From: Streptomyces triticisoli
Lineage (GTDB): Bacteria; Actinomycetota; Actinomycetes; Streptomycetales; Streptomycetaceae
Assembly: GCF_003270085.1 (NCBI RefSeq)
Contig: NZ_QFDQ01000028.1
Span: forward strand, 49,444 to 113,443
DNA: 64,000 bases
Direction of reading: 5' to 3'
Position 1 is the stretch's first letter. The number at the start of each line of letters is the position of its first letter. Of this stretch, positions 51,912 through 60,853 are shown piece by piece. Both the position numbers and the translations under genes were made by a program. The notes beneath the pieces were generated by a model, which worked only from the letters and a program-made list of their open reading frames with translations, was not told where the DNA came from and searched no databases.

Positions 51912-53171
51912 TCAGAACATGTCCGGGCACCAAGGCCGCCTGGACGTACGCAGCAGGGCGTCGGCCACTCGGGCGGCGCCCGCTCGTTCTTCCTGGACCC
52001 GGCCGAGCGCCGCGAGCCGCACCGCGGACTCGTCGCCGAGCCACAGGGTCGCCAACTCCGCGACATCCAGCGTCAGATCGGCGCTCTCGGTCGTCGGCGT
52101 ACAGGACGCCCCGGCGGGTGAGGCCTCCATCCGCCATCGTCCACCGGTCATTCCGGCCCGGTCGACGACCTCCAGCACCAGCGTCCCCGTCCCCTCGTAC
52201 GTCCGCGTCTCCAGGGCCCGTACGACGTCCAGGATCCGCACCCACAGCCAGTCCGCCTGCGTGGTGATCGTGGCGGCGCGCGGGTCGGGCAGAAGGAGGG
52301 GGAGCAGGTCGTCGGGTGCCCGCCAACCGGTCTTGACCCTCACGACCCAGTCGGCCGAACACAGGTGGAACCACAGGGCGCGTTCGGCGGCCGGGGTCAC
52401 CGCGACGAGGTCCTTCACCGTGGCCGTGCACAGCGGCTGCTTGGCGTCCGACCAGGTGTCGTCGCACACGTACGCCGCCAGGCCCTCGACCGTGCCGTCC
52501 GCGGCGCGGTACACGGCGTGGAAGGGCTCGGTCCACGGGCGGTGGTCCAGGCGCAGGGCGCCGGTGGTGACCTGCCACCAGCGCTCGGAGCGGTCGATCG
52601 CGCCGGGCTGGGCGCGGCGCAACCGCTCGTGCAGCTCGGGGCCGAGCTTGCGTACGTCCTCACTGTCCACGAGGTCGACACGGCCGCCGTCCTCCGGACC
52701 CGCCCGGCGCGGATCGAGGCCGGCCCGGGGCACGTCGATCGTCCACTCGGTCGCCCAGGTGGCGGGGCCGAAGCCGTAGCGGCCGTAGATCGGGTACTCG
52801 GCGGCGATCAGGGTCGCGACGACGTCACCGCGGTCCTTCGCGGCGGCGAGGTCCTGGGCCATCATGCGGGTCAGCAGGGATCGGCGGCGGTGGGTGGCGG
52901 TGACGGTGACGTTGGATATCGCGTCGGCGGGGACGGTCGCCCCGCCGACGGCGGTGAGCTCCTGCTCGAAGGACCGGAACGTCGCCACGCACCGGTCGGC
53001 GTCGAAGGCACCGAGGGTGCGGGACGGGACGATGTACGACCCGCGGTCGGCGATCTCGGCGTCGGTGGCCCTGGGGCCGCGCAGGAAGCCGGTGTTCAGG
53101 GCACGGGCCCAGTCCGGGATCTCGTCCTCGCTGATGGGGCGTACGTCGATGTGAGGGCGGGCAGAAGTCAT
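51912..53171 (-). CDS. Eis-like GNAT N-acetyltransferase
   Basis: A 419-residue enzyme with two fused GNAT-like domains and a C-terminal SCP2-like region. The first domain carries the acetyl-CoA-binding segment [15 protein letters not shown] near residue 93. The C-terminal Phe (MF end) is the free carboxylate used as catalytic base in Eis enzymes. Eis proteins acetylate amines, including aminoglycosides. The ATG at 53171 is six bases after a -10-like TACCGT, probably leaderless. No resistance or biosynthetic genes flank it. Confidence 0.87.
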   Translation of the reverse strand: MTSARPHIDVRPISEDEIPDWARALNTGFLRGPRATDAEIADRGSYIVPSRTLGAFDADRCVATFRSFEQELTAVGGATVPADAISNVTVTATHRRRSLLTRMMAQDLAAAKDRGDVVATLIAAEYPIYGRYGFGPATWATEWTIDVPRAGLDPRRAGPEDGGRVDLVDSEDVRKLGPELHERLRRAQPGAIDRSERWWQVTTGALRLDHRPWTEPFHAVYRAADGTVEGLAAYVCDDTWSDAKQPLCTATVKDLVAVTPAAERALWFHLCSADWVVRVKTGWRAPDDLLPLLLPDPRAATITTQADWLWVRILDVVRALETRTYEGTGTLVLEVVDRAGMTGGRWRMEASPAGASCTPTTESADLTLDVAELATLWLGDESAVRLAALGRVQEERAGAARVADALLRTSRRPWCPDMF

Positions 53172-53298
53172 GGGCCGACGGTAGGGGGAGGGGGTGCGGG
53201 ATGTCGCGGGGATTTTTCCGCCCCGCCGCTCTTGCCCGCCCCATCCCCCAGGAGCTCCGCCTCTTCAACCCCACCGGGAGTCCCGTCCCTGTGACCCC

Positions 53299-53345
53299 GT
53301 CGGGGCTCCGCCCCTGCGACCCCGTCGGGGCTCCGCCCCACGCAC
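53299..53345. repeat. GGGGCTCCGCCCC-type small palindromes
   Basis: Two copies of the short palindrome GGGGCTCCGCCCC (first near 53299, second near 53325), separated by CGACCCCGT-like sequence, with a third degenerate copy at about 53352. They are common intergenic elements in Streptomyces and may act as terminators. Confidence 0.6.
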
Positions 53346-53446
53346 CCCGCCGAAGGCTCCGCCCCAGGCTCTGCACCCCGCTGGAGCACCGCCCCTGCAC
53401 ATCACTGGAGGCTCCCGCCCCCAGCCCGCCGCCCCCAGCCCGCCGG

Positions 53447-53544
53447 CCCTGGACTCCCGGCCCTGGACTCCCGGCCCCGGACTCCCGGCCCCGGACTCCC
53501 GGCCCCGGACTCCCGGCCCCGGACTCCCGGCCCCGGACTCCCGG
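53447..53544. repeat. Seven tandem copies of a 14-bp unit
   Basis: The core GGACTCCCGG recurs at 53451, 53465, 53479, 53493, 53507, 53521 and 53535, an exact 14-bp period. The first two units begin CCCT and the last five CCCC. Such a perfect array is likely to be copy-number variable between strains. Confidence 0.9.
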
Positions 53545-53706
53545 CCCCGGGGCTCCGCCCCTGCGGTCTCGCCAGGTCTGCGCCCCTCGCCTCCACCAGG
53601 AGCTCCGCCACCGGATCCCCGCACCGGCCTGGACGGCCCCGTCCTCAAGTCCCCCCAAGCTCTTCGAGCAGGAGGGACCCCCGGACGGGCCGCACCGCAA
53701 CCGTGC

Positions 53707-54696
53707 TCAGAAAGCCGCCCGGATCTCCCCCACCTCCTGGCCGCCGCCCAGCAGCGGGGCGTGGCCGATACGTTCGAGGACCGGGGCGTTCAGCCCCATC
53801 AGGGTCAGCGCGCGGGCCAGGACCGGGCCCAGGGCTCGCGTGGCGCCGTCGTCGATCTTGAAGGCCAGGGCCCGGCCGTCCGGGAGGCCGACGGCCTGAA
53901 CGGCCTCCGCGCCCATCTTGGAGAGGGTGCCGGGGAGTTCGCGCATCAGCCAGGTGTCGGAGCGGCGGGTGCCGGCGACGTACTCGGGGTGGGCGCGCAT
54001 GGCGTCCGCGACGCGGCGTTCGGGGGTGCCGGGTGCGGCCAGGACGAAGGCCCGGTAGGCGCGGGCCAGGCCCGTGAGACTGATCGCCGCCAGCGGCGCG
54101 CCGCAGCCGTCCGTGCCGACCGCCGCCACCGGCTCACCCGCCGTCTCCTCCACCACCCGGTGGATCCGCCGCTGCAGCGGGTGGTCCGGGTCGAGGTACG
54201 ACTCCAGCGGCCAGCCCCGCAGTGCGCACGCCGCCAGCATCGCGGTGTGCTTGCCGGAGCAGTTCATCACCACCCGGTCGCGCACCGCCCCGGCCGCCAG
54301 GTAGGTCTCCTTCTCCTCCGGGTCCAGCGGCAGGTCCGGCGGGCACTGGAGCCGCGCCGGGGTCAGCCCGTGCTCGTCGAGCATCTTGCGGACCAGATCC
54401 CGGTGAAACGTTTCCCCGGAGTGGCTCGCCGCCGCGAGGGCGAGACGCTCACCGTCCAGTTCCAGGCCGACGTGCAGCACACCCGCCGCCTGCATCGGCT
54501 TGTTGGACGAGCGCGGGAAGACCGGCGCGGTCACATCCCCCAGCGCGAGCTCCACCGAACCGTCCGCGCCCAGCAGCACCAGGCTGCCCCGGTGCCGCCC
54601 TTCCACGAACCCCGAGCGGACCACCTCCGCCAGGACGGGGGGTGTGACGGGGGGTACGACGGACGTTGACGACGCGGACAGCGGCGACACGGACAT
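53707..54696 (-). CDS. L-asparaginase (AnsA-II / Rhizobium-type)
   Basis: A 329-residue enzyme of the PF06089-type asparaginase family, which hydrolyses asparagine to aspartate and ammonia. Diagnostic segments are VFPRSSNKPMQA near residue 60 and VMNCSGKHTAMLAAC near residue 145, which contain the Ser/Lys catalytic pairs and a Cys-Ser motif, with GTDGCGAPLAAISLTGLARAY further on. The ATG at 54696 follows GGAAGG. Length is typical. It lies upstream of the repeat field and next to rsiG on the same strand. Confidence 0.9.
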   Translation of the reverse strand: MSVSPLSASSTSVVPPVTPPVLAEVVRSGFVEGRHRGSLVLLGADGSVELALGDVTAPVFPRSSNKPMQAAGVLHVGLELDGERLALAAASHSGETFHRDLVRKMLDEHGLTPARLQCPPDLPLDPEEKETYLAAGAVRDRVVMNCSGKHTAMLAACALRGWPLESYLDPDHPLQRRIHRVVEETAGEPVAAVGTDGCGAPLAAISLTGLARAYRAFVLAAPGTPERRVADAMRAHPEYVAGTRRSDTWLMRELPGTLSKMGAEAVQAVGLPDGRALAFKIDDGATRALGPVLARALTLMGLNAPVLERIGHAPLLGGGQEVGEIRAAF

Positions 54697-54786
54697 CGGC
54701 GGTGGCCTTCCGGGACGACGGGCTGGGAACCTGAAGCACCGGGGACTGTCCGCCCGCGTCGGCCCGGGATCTCCGCGGCCGTCGCG

Positions 54787-55440
54787 TCAGACGAGCAGGT
54801 CGTCCACCTGTGCTTCCCCCTCACGGTACCTGCGGGCGATCTCCGCGCTGCAGTCGTCGGCCGTGCGCTGCAGCTCCTGCCGCTGCCCGGACACCTGCTG
54901 CTCGTACCGCACGAGCCGCCCCATCGCCGCGCCCAGCTCCAGGTCCGTACGGGCGCCCAGGTCCGACAGCTCGACCTCGGCGAGCATCTGCGCGGCCAGC
55001 TGCCGGTACTCCTCCCCGTGCGGTGTGCCGAGCGTCACGTGCCGGGCCGAGGAGCGCTGCCGCGCGGGCGCGTCCCTCAGGATCTCCGCGAGCCGCTCGA
55101 CGACGGACGCCTGCTCGGGCGCGGGCGCCTGCCCGGCGTCCAGGACGGACTCCGGCCCGCGCCGGGCCAGTTCCGCGCGCAGGATGTCGATCCGCCCCTG
55201 CAGCAGCCGCCGTACGTAACTCAGGTCGGCCTCGTCCCGCTGCGCCTGTCGGCGCAGGGCGCGCAGCTCGGGCAGGCTCAACAGGGTCAGACCCGGCTCC
55301 GGGGCCATGCCGGGCTCCGACCGCTCCACGGGCAGCGCCGGGCTGTCGGTGCGCTGCACGGGCGGCCGGTGGGCCTCCGGAACGCCCTCGTGGATCGGCG
55401 AGGCCGCCCCGGGCTGCCGCTCGGTACTCGATGTGCTCAT
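54787..55440 (-). CDS. rsiG: RsiG, c-di-GMP-dependent anti-sigma factor for WhiG
   Basis: A 217-residue protein with both c-di-GMP-binding signatures E(X)3S(X)2R(X)3Q(X)3D known for RsiG: copy 1 uses E70, S74, R77, Q81, D85 and copy 2 uses E180, S184, R187, Q191, D195. In Streptomyces RsiG binds WhiG as an antiparallel coiled coil when c-di-GMP is bound, holding back sporulation. The N-terminal 50 residues are disordered. The ATG at 55440 follows GAGGGG. WhiG controls late sporulation genes, which links this gene functionally to the whiE cluster at the left end. Confidence 0.93.
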   Translation of the reverse strand: MSTSSTERQPGAASPIHEGVPEAHRPPVQRTDSPALPVERSEPGMAPEPGLTLLSLPELRALRRQAQRDEADLSYVRRLLQGRIDILRAELARRGPESVLDAGQAPAPEQASVVERLAEILRDAPARQRSSARHVTLGTPHGEEYRQLAAQMLAEVELSDLGARTDLELGAAMGRLVRYEQQVSGQRQELQRTADDCSAEIARRYREGEAQVDDLLV

Positions 55441-55639
55441 GCCCCTCAACCGTCCCCTCGACCGGCGCGTACGGGAAGCATCGTGCCACTCTGAGTCGCC
55501 ATCGTGTGACCGAGTGCTTCCGATCGGCCCCGGATGGGGGGTTACGAGGCAGAAAGAAACACGATATGAACTCTCCCCCGAGCTCTTCGGGCAGAGGCAC
55601 CCCCAGGCACCCGGACGGCTCACGGGCATGATGGTCGGC

Positions 55640-56065
55640 ATGCGTGCAGTGGTGCAGAGGGTGGACGGCGCGAGCGTCGTCGTGGAAGACAAGACGGTGG
55701 GAGCGATCGAGGGCGAGGGGCTGTGCGTCCTCGTCGGGGTCACCCATGAGGACACCAAGGAGAAGGCGGCCCAGCTCGCCCGCAAGCTCTGGTCGATCCG
55801 CATGCTCCACGACGAGAAGTCGTGCAGCGACACCGGTGCCCCGCTGCTGGTCATCAGCCAGTTCACGCTGTACGGCGACGCCCGCAAGGGCCGCCGCCCC
55901 ACCTGGAACGCGGCCGCCCCCGGCGAGGTGGCCGAGCCGCTGGTCAACGAGGTGGTCGCCCAACTGCGCTCGCTGGGCGCGACGGTGGTGACGGGCCGGT
56001 TCGGCGCGCGAATGCGGGTGTCGCTGACGAACGACGGCCCGTTCACCGTCCTGCTGGAGGTGTGA
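55640..56065 (+). CDS. dtd: D-aminoacyl-tRNA deacylase
   Basis: A 141-residue Dtd enzyme that removes D-amino acids mischarged on tRNA. It begins [18 protein letters not shown], contains the active-site segment [17 protein letters not shown] near residue 78, and the [10 protein letters not shown]-terminus. It diverges from rsiG and converges with ygfZ. An upstream ATG pair at 55628 is in frame; the start chosen is the one followed by the conserved RAVVQRV. Confidence 0.95.
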   Translation: MRAVVQRVDGASVVVEDKTVGAIEGEGLCVLVGVTHEDTKEKAAQLARKLWSIRMLHDEKSCSDTGAPLLVISQFTLYGDARKGRRPTWNAAAPGEVAEPLVNEVVAQLRSLGATVVTGRFGARMRVSLTNDGPFTVLLEV

Positions 56066-56085
56066 GCCGCGGGGCCCATGGGCCC

Positions 56086-57051
56086 CTACGGCTCCACGAC
56101 GACCTCCTGTGCCGCCGCCGTGTCCCCCGCCATCAGCCGCGCGTCCACCGGGACGTTCCGCTTGACCAGGGCGAGTGCGACCGGGCCGAGTTCGAAGTGC
56201 CGTACGGACGTGGTCACGAAACCGATGCTGCGGCCGTCCGGACCCTGGTCGGCGAGGCGGATCTCCGTGCCGTGCGCCGGCAGGTGGACCTCACTGCCGT
56301 CGAGGTGCAGGAAGACCAGGCGGCGCGGCGGCTTGCCCAGGTTCTGCACCCGGGCCACGGTCTCCTGGCCGCGGTAGCAGCCCTTCTGCAGATGGACGGC
56401 CGTACCGATCAGACCCAGCTCGTGCGGGATGGTGCGGTGGTCGGTCTCGAAGCCGAGCCGGGGGCGGTGCTGCTCGACGCGCAGCGCCTCGTGGGCGAGG
56501 ATCCCGGCCGGCGGACCGGCCGCCCGGGTGTACGACTCCAGGTCCGCACGCGGCAGGAACAGGTCACGGCCGTACGCGGTCTCCCGTACGACGACCCCCG
56601 CGGGGACCTCCGCGATGGAACCGGCCGGCAGGTGCACGACGGCGAAGTCGCCGGTGCGGTCGGCGACCTCGGCCCGGTAGAAGAACTTCATCGACTCCAG
56701 GTACGCGATCAGCGCCTCCTGGGTGCCGGGCTCCACGTGCGCCCAGACCGTCTCACCGTCGTCGACCAGGTAGAGCGCGTGCTCGATATGGCCGTGCGCG
56801 GACAGGATCAGCGCCTCGGTGGCCTGGCCGGCGGGCAGCTCGCTGACGTGCTGGGTGAGCAGCAGGTGCAGCCAGCTGAGCCGGTCCTCGCCGGAGACGG
56901 TGACGACACCGCGGTGCGAGAGGTCGACGAATCCGGTGCCGTCCGCGAGGGCGCGCTGCTCACGGAACAGGTCGCCGTAGTGTGCGGCGACGCCTTCGTC
57001 CACACCCTCGGCGGCAACGGCGCCGGGCAGGGACAGCAGAGGGCTCTTCAT
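56086..57051 (-). CDS. ygfZ: YgfZ-like folate-binding protein
   Basis: A 321-residue tetrahydrofolate-binding protein needed for some iron-sulfur enzymes. The YgfZ motif KGCYRGQETVAR with the essential Cys lies near residue 225. The fold is like GcvT: VDLSHRGVVTVSGEDRLSWLH near residue 42, and GFVTTSVRHFELGPVALAL near the C-terminus. Start ATG at 57051. Confidence 0.93.
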   Translation of the reverse strand: MKSPLLSLPGAVAAEGVDEGVAAHYGDLFREQRALADGTGFVDLSHRGVVTVSGEDRLSWLHLLLTQHVSELPAGQATEALILSAHGHIEHALYLVDDGETVWAHVEPGTQEALIAYLESMKFFYRAEVADRTGDFAVVHLPAGSIAEVPAGVVVRETAYGRDLFLPRADLESYTRAAGPPAGILAHEALRVEQHRPRLGFETDHRTIPHELGLIGTAVHLQKGCYRGQETVARVQNLGKPPRRLVFLHLDGSEVHLPAHGTEIRLADQGPDGRSIGFVTTSVRHFELGPVALALVKRNVPVDARLMAGDTAAAQEVVVEP

Positions 57052-57060
57052 ACGGCAAGC

Positions 57061-57498
57061 CTACGACGCGGTGGGTGAGCTCCCCGCGGAACAGTCCTCG
57101 CAGCGGCCGAAGATGGCGAAGTGCTTCAGGTCGGTGTCGAAGCCGAACTGCTGCCGCAGCTTGGCCGTGAAGTCCTCCGCCACCTCCACGTCGGCCTCGA
57201 TGACGCGCTCGCAGTCCCGGCAGACCAGGTGCAGGTGATGGTGGCGGTCGGCGAGGTGATAGGTGGGCGCGCCGTGCCCCAGATGGGCGTGGCTGACCAG
57301 CCCCAGCTCCTCCAGCAGCTCCAGGGTCCGGTAGACGGTGGAGATGTTGACCCCCGACGCGGTCTTCCGCACCTCGCCGAGAATCTCGTCGGGGGTCGCG
57401 TGCTCCAGGGTGTCCACGGCTTCGAGCACGAGTTGCCGCTGCGGCGTCAGCCGGTAGCCGCGCTGCCTGAGATCGCTCTTCCAGTCGGTGCTCACCAC
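57061..57498 (-). CDS. nur: Nickel uptake regulator Nur (Fur family)
   Basis: A 145-residue Fur-family metalloregulator. The DNA-binding domain shows RLTPQRQLVLEAVDTL; the metal-binding dimerisation domain has HHHLHLVCRDC and, near the end, GRCEDCS for the structural zinc. The sequence closely follows my memory of S. coelicolor Nur, which represses nickel uptake and Fe-superoxide dismutase genes. The GTG at 57498 is seven bases after TAGACT (leaderless). It lies just downstream of ygfZ on the same strand. Confidence 0.92.
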   Translation of the reverse strand: MVSTDWKSDLRQRGYRLTPQRQLVLEAVDTLEHATPDEILGEVRKTASGVNISTVYRTLELLEELGLVSHAHLGHGAPTYHLADRHHHLHLVCRDCERVIEADVEVAEDFTAKLRQQFGFDTDLKHFAIFGRCEDCSAGSSPTAS

Positions 57499-57518
57499 GT
57501 CGCCAAGTCTAGGCCGAG

Positions 57519-57944
57519 GTGCGAGTCACGGTCCGGCCGTCCATACACCACTCAGCGTCGGCGAGCGGACCGCTCTCGGTATCCCAGGGAGCGTACGCAC
57601 TGAGTCCGCCTCTGCATCGCACGCCGCTCAGGGCACGGCATCCGGAGTCCCGTCCGGAGGCGCTCCGTACCGCGGTCGAGAGACTGACTCCGAGCCGTGT
57701 GCCCGCGTTCGTGCAGGATCTCGTCGAGGCGACGGCCGACGCCCAGCAGACTCAGTCCCTCGCACCTCTGCGCACCTTCGTCCACACCTGGGGCGCGTTC
57801 GTCGCGATCCAGCGTCACCCGTCCCGTGCCGCCCGCCTGCGCCATCTGGAAGAAGTGGTCAGCGCAGGTGAGGACGACCCGACGGACGCCATCGCCGAGA
57901 TCCGGGAAATCCACTCCGAGGCCGAGGCGGAGGCCGGCTTGTGA
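57519..57944 (+). CDS. DUF6247-like helical protein
   Basis: A frame of 141 codons whose C-terminal 110 residues (VERLTPSRVPAFVQDLVEATADAQQT; TWGAFVAIQRHPSRAARL) look like a genuine helical domain of the DUF6247 type. The true start is unclear: the GTG at 57519 opens a poorly coding N-terminus, while a CTG at 57599 has GGGAG eight bases upstream. Function unknown. It diverges from nur. Confidence 0.5.
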   Translation: MRVTVRPSIHHSASASGPLSVSQGAYALSPPLHRTPLRARHPESRPEALRTAVERLTPSRVPAFVQDLVEATADAQQTQSLAPLRTFVHTWGAFVAIQRHPSRAARLRHLEEVVSAGEDDPTDAIAEIREIHSEAEAEAGL

Positions 57945-57951
57945 ACCCGGC

Positions 57952-58527
57952 CTACTTGAAGAACGCGATCCCGTCGTCCGGCAGGTCGTCGGGGAGGGCC
58001 TTGGCCCAGCGCTCGACCTGTTCGGGGGTGACGACCTTCTTCAGGTGGGCGGACATGTAGGGGCGCAGCTCGACCTCGGGGGTCTGCTTCTCGCCGACCC
58101 ACATCAGGTCGCTCTTGACGTAGCCGTACAGCCGCTTGCCGCCGGTGTAGGGGCGGGAGGCGGCGGTGCGGGCGACCGCGTCCGTCACCAGGTCGACCTG
58201 CGGCTTGCCGTGCGCCAGCTCGCCGTACCAGATCTCGATGACCCCGTCGTCGCGGACCATCGTGACCTCGACCTTGCGGCCGGCGTCGATCCGCCAGAAG
58301 CCGGACTCGGACTCCAGCGGCCTGACCTTGTTGCCGTCCTTGTCCAGCACCCAGGTGCGGGAGTGGTACTCCAGGAAGTCCCGGCCGTCGTGGGTGAAGG
58401 TGATCTCCTGGCCGAAGTTGCACTTCTCGGCACCGGGGAAGTCGTGCACGCCGGCGCCGGCCCAGTCGCCGAGCAGGAAGGCGAGGGGGACCAGGTCCTT
58501 GTGGAGGTCGGACGGGATCTCGATCAT
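57952..58527 (-). CDS. Nitrobindin-like (FABP/DUF1794) beta-barrel protein
   Basis: A 191-residue beta-barrel protein of the nitrobindin family: LLGDWAGAGVHDFP near residue 18 is the family entry motif (compare GxWxGxG), and YSR-type strand segments plus a late His (MSAHLKKV) follow. Nitrobindins bind haem and can isomerise peroxynitrite or bind NO. Whether this one keeps the haem pocket is not certain. The ATG at 58527 is chosen. It lies beside nur and the DUF6247-like gene, with a 7-bp gap to the latter's stop (convergent). Confidence 0.82.
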   Translation of the reverse strand: MIEIPSDLHKDLVPLAFLLGDWAGAGVHDFPGAEKCNFGQEITFTHDGRDFLEYHSRTWVLDKDGNKVRPLESESGFWRIDAGRKVEVTMVRDDGVIEIWYGELAHGKPQVDLVTDAVARTAASRPYTGGKRLYGYVKSDLMWVGEKQTPEVELRPYMSAHLKKVVTPEQVERWAKALPDDLPDDGIAFFK

Positions 58528-58552
58528 GAGCGGCGGTTCCTGGGTGTCGTGG

Positions 58553-58651
58553 TCAGCGCTGGCCCTGGTACAGCTTCTTCACGGTCAGGTAGGCGAAGGC
58601 GAGAACGCCGACGCAGACCAGGACCAGCAGGGCTTCGAAGAAGATCGTCAC
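58553..58651 (-). CDS. 32-residue single-helix membrane protein
   Basis: The GTG at 58651 follows AAGGAG; 32 codons encode one hydrophobic helix (about residues 3-22, IFFEALLVLVCVGVLAFAYL) and a basic tail ending VKKLYQGQR. It lies 26 bp upstream of the nitrobindin-like gene on the same strand, so it is probably co-transcribed. No function is known for such mini-proteins in Streptomyces. Confidence 0.7.
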   Translation of the reverse strand: MTIFFEALLVLVCVGVLAFAYLTVKKLYQGQR

Positions 58652-58756
58652 GGGGTGCTCCTTGTCGAGCGCGGTGCGGTACGTACGTACACAGGGCCGG
58701 ACCCCAGCTTAGTCGGCCGGGGTACGGCCCTCTCCGTGAGGTGCGCTGCCCGGGGG

Positions 58757-59044
58757 TCAGCCCGGCAGGGACCCGCTCCTCACCGCGCCGACGAAGGAGG
58801 CCCAGGCGGGTGCCTCGAAGAGGAGGGCAGCACGGGCGGGGGCCTTGCTGTCGCGGACGGGAATCACGGCGGGGAGGTTGTCGGCGACCTCGATGCAGTT
58901 GCCGCCGTCCGTGTTGCTGTAGCTGCTCTTGCGCCAGGCGGCGGCGTTCAGGAAGTCGTCGGAGACCTCAATGCACTCGCCACCATCCGGATTGCTGTAA
59001 GAGCTCTTGCGCCACGTCGCGGTGCTCAGGTCGATCGCTCGCAC
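58757..59044 (-). CDS. DUF397 protein with two DUF397 repeats
   Basis: A 95-residue protein containing the DUF397 core WRKSSYSN twice (about residues 11-18 and 37-44), each followed by DGG(E/N)CIEV. Most DUF397 proteins have one copy. They pair with XRE regulators and modulate development in Streptomyces. The GTG at 59044 overlaps the 3' end of the upstream XRE gene by 19 bp. Confidence 0.9.
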   Translation of the reverse strand: MRAIDLSTATWRKSSYSNPDGGECIEVSDDFLNAAAWRKSSYSNTDGGNCIEVADNLPAVIPVRDSKAPARAALLFEAPAWASFVGAVRSGSLPG

Positions 59045-59868
59045 GGCACTTCCTCCAACATCCGCAGGACGAACTTGCGCGACTCGGCCGGGTTCAGAGC
59101 CACGTCTCGCATCGCATCGTACGCACGTTGCAGTCGCTCAACCGATGCGTTTTCCTCGATCAGTTCGCCGCGGTGGGCGTTCTCCGTGTAGGCCACCGTC
59201 TTGCCGTCCAGCAGGCGCAGGAACATCACGGCGGTGCTCACCAGTCCGTACAGACCGGCGCCCTGCGGCAGCACCTGAAGCGTGATGTTCGGGCGCTCCG
59301 ACGCGTCCCGCAAGTACTCCAGTTGCTGCCGCCACGCTGCCACGTCGCAAAGCGGCGTACGCAACACCGCCTCTGCGAGGAGGGCACGGAACGGTGGCGC
59401 GTCAGCCCCTTCCAGCAGCTTCCGCCTCCCGGTGCGCGCTTCGACCTGTTGGTCCAACTCCTTGCCCTTGGCGCCACCCAATGCGAGAACCTCACGAGCG
59501 TAACCGTCCGTCTGAAGCACGCCTGGCAAGATGCTCACCCCGTAGTGCCACAGGCTCACCGCCTCCGCCTCCAGCAGCATGTACCGCCGGTACTGCTCCT
59601 TGAACTGCGAGGGGTCTCCCACCGCCAGTTCCCACAGCGTCAGCAGCAGTCCCGGCGTCCCGTAGTGCTGGTCGAGCGCCTCCGCGACCTCCGGGCTGCC
59701 CAGGGTCGCGCCGGTCTCCAGCTTCCCGAACAGCGACGGGTCCCACCCGAGCGCTTTGCCCAGATCACGCAGGCTCTCACCGCGAGCCAGGCGAAGGGCC
59801 CGCACCTCCTCGGCGAACCGCCGCCGGGGCTCCTGGCTCCGTCCCGTGATCACCCGTCTCGGCGGCAT
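59026..59868 (-). CDS. XRE-family regulator with DUF5753 C-terminal domain
   Basis: A 280-residue regulator with an N-terminal helix-turn-helix (about residues 20-75, LARGESLRDLGKALGWDPSLFGKLETGATLGSPE) and a DUF5753 domain (about 95-275, AVMFLRLLDGKTVAYTENAHRGELIEE). Such proteins occur beside DUF397 genes in WhiJ-like modules affecting sporulation and antibiotic production. The ATG at 59868 follows GAGGGGG. It diverges from the gene at 60046, the third member typical of such modules. Confidence 0.9.
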   Translation of the reverse strand: MPPRRVITGRSQEPRRRFAEEVRALRLARGESLRDLGKALGWDPSLFGKLETGATLGSPEVAEALDQHYGTPGLLLTLWELAVGDPSQFKEQYRRYMLLEAEAVSLWHYGVSILPGVLQTDGYAREVLALGGAKGKELDQQVEARTGRRKLLEGADAPPFRALLAEAVLRTPLCDVAAWRQQLEYLRDASERPNITLQVLPQGAGLYGLVSTAVMFLRLLDGKTVAYTENAHRGELIEENASVERLQRAYDAMRDVALNPAESRKFVLRMLEEVPCERST

Positions 59869-60045
59869 CGCGCTCCCCCTCGGAAAGTGGCTGTCGAAGG
59901 TGTGGAAGTAACGACGTGAGCCGCCGAAGGGCAGCCCGCAAGCGACGTTTCGGCCCCGCACACGGGCCATCCTCATAACACCTGAACACGCAGCGTAGTG
60001 CGATGCTCGCTCTGCGCGCAGGCGTTCGCGAAAGGAACGGCATCG

Positions 60046-60447
60046 ATGACCACGGAGTCCACCCCGCTCGCCCCGGGCACCCTCGTCCACGACCCGGCCA
60101 CCCGCAAGGTCGGCGAGTACCTGGACCGGTCCGGTCCGTACGCGATGCTCCGACCCATCGGCGGCGGCCGGGAGTGGCAGGCCGACCCGGCGGCGCTGCG
60201 GCCCGCGACGCCCGAGGAGCGGCTGAGCGCAGGAGTGCGGGTGGCCAATGACCGCACCCGGTCGGCCGGTGCGAGCGCGCCCGGCCCCGAGGACTTGAGC
60301 CGCCCGCCGATGCCGGTACGCGGCTGTGAGGTCTGCGCAGAGCTGGACGCGGGGCGCGAGGCCGCGCGAGCCGCGTACGACCGCAGCGCGGAGACGGACG
60401 CGAACGTCCTGCTGCGGCAGCACCGGCGGCAGGAGCACCGCACGTGA
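60046..60447 (+). CDS. Hypothetical partner of the XRE-DUF397 module
   Basis: A 133-residue soluble protein (GTLVHDPATRKVGEYLDRSGPYAMLRPIGGGREW at the start; REAARAAYDRSAETDANVLLRQH helical end) of a kind often found divergent from XRE/DUF5753 genes in Streptomyces. AAAGGAACGG precedes the ATG at 60046. Function unknown. A short Cys pair (GCEVCAE, about residue 94) is visible. Confidence 0.7.
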   Translation: MTTESTPLAPGTLVHDPATRKVGEYLDRSGPYAMLRPIGGGREWQADPAALRPATPEERLSAGVRVANDRTRSAGASAPGPEDLSRPPMPVRGCEVCAELDAGREAARAAYDRSAETDANVLLRQHRRQEHRT

Positions 60448-60465
60448 GGCGGTTACGCTTCCAGC

Positions 60466-60828
60466 ATGGCGAAGAAGCTCGTGATCAAGGTGACGGCGGG
60501 GGCGGACGCCCCCGAGCGGTGCTCGCAGGCGTTCACGGTGGCGGCGGTGGCCGTGGCCAGTGGGGTCGACGTCTCGCTGTGGCTGACCGGGGAGGCCTCG
60601 TGGTTCGCGCTGCCGGGCCGGGCCGCCGAGTTCGAACTGCCGCACGCCGCTCCGCTGCCCGACCTGATCGACTCGATCCTGGCGGCCGGGCGCGTCACGC
60701 TGTGCACGCAGTGCGCGGCCCGCCGCGAGATCACGGAGGAGGACGTCATCAAGGGCGTACGGATCGCGGGTGCGCAGGTCTTCGTCCAGGAGGCGCTGGG
60801 CGACGAGACGCAGGCGCTCGTCTACTGA
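60466..60828 (+). CDS. DsrE-family sulfur-relay protein
   Basis: A 120-residue DsrE/TusD-like protein (LVIKVTAGADAPERCSQAFTVAAVAVASG) with Cys residues at about 19, 80 and 83 (RVTLCTQCAA). DsrE-like proteins bind persulfide sulfur and pass it to acceptors; the CxxC-like pair fits that role. The ATG at 60466 lies six bases after TACGCT (leaderless). The neighbouring sulfurtransferase and DUF1416 genes suggest a sulfur-metabolism region. Confidence 0.85.
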   Translation: MAKKLVIKVTAGADAPERCSQAFTVAAVAVASGVDVSLWLTGEASWFALPGRAAEFELPHAAPLPDLIDSILAAGRVTLCTQCAARREITEEDVIKGVRIAGAQVFVQEALGDETQALVY

Positions 60829-60853
60829 GACACCGGTGAGGCCCCCGGCGGGC

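Larger units (their letters stand above)
53172..53706. other. Intergenic region dominated by GC-rich repeats
   Basis: No gene is supported in these 535 bases; apparent long reading frames on several strands are artefacts of the repeats. Elements seen: repeated GGGGCTCCGCCCC-type hairpins around 53299-53345, and a seven-copy 14-bp tandem array at 53447-53544. Confidence 0.6.

Noticed and set aside
53447..53544. CRISPR array
   Set aside because: A head-to-tail 14-bp tandem repeat with no spacers.
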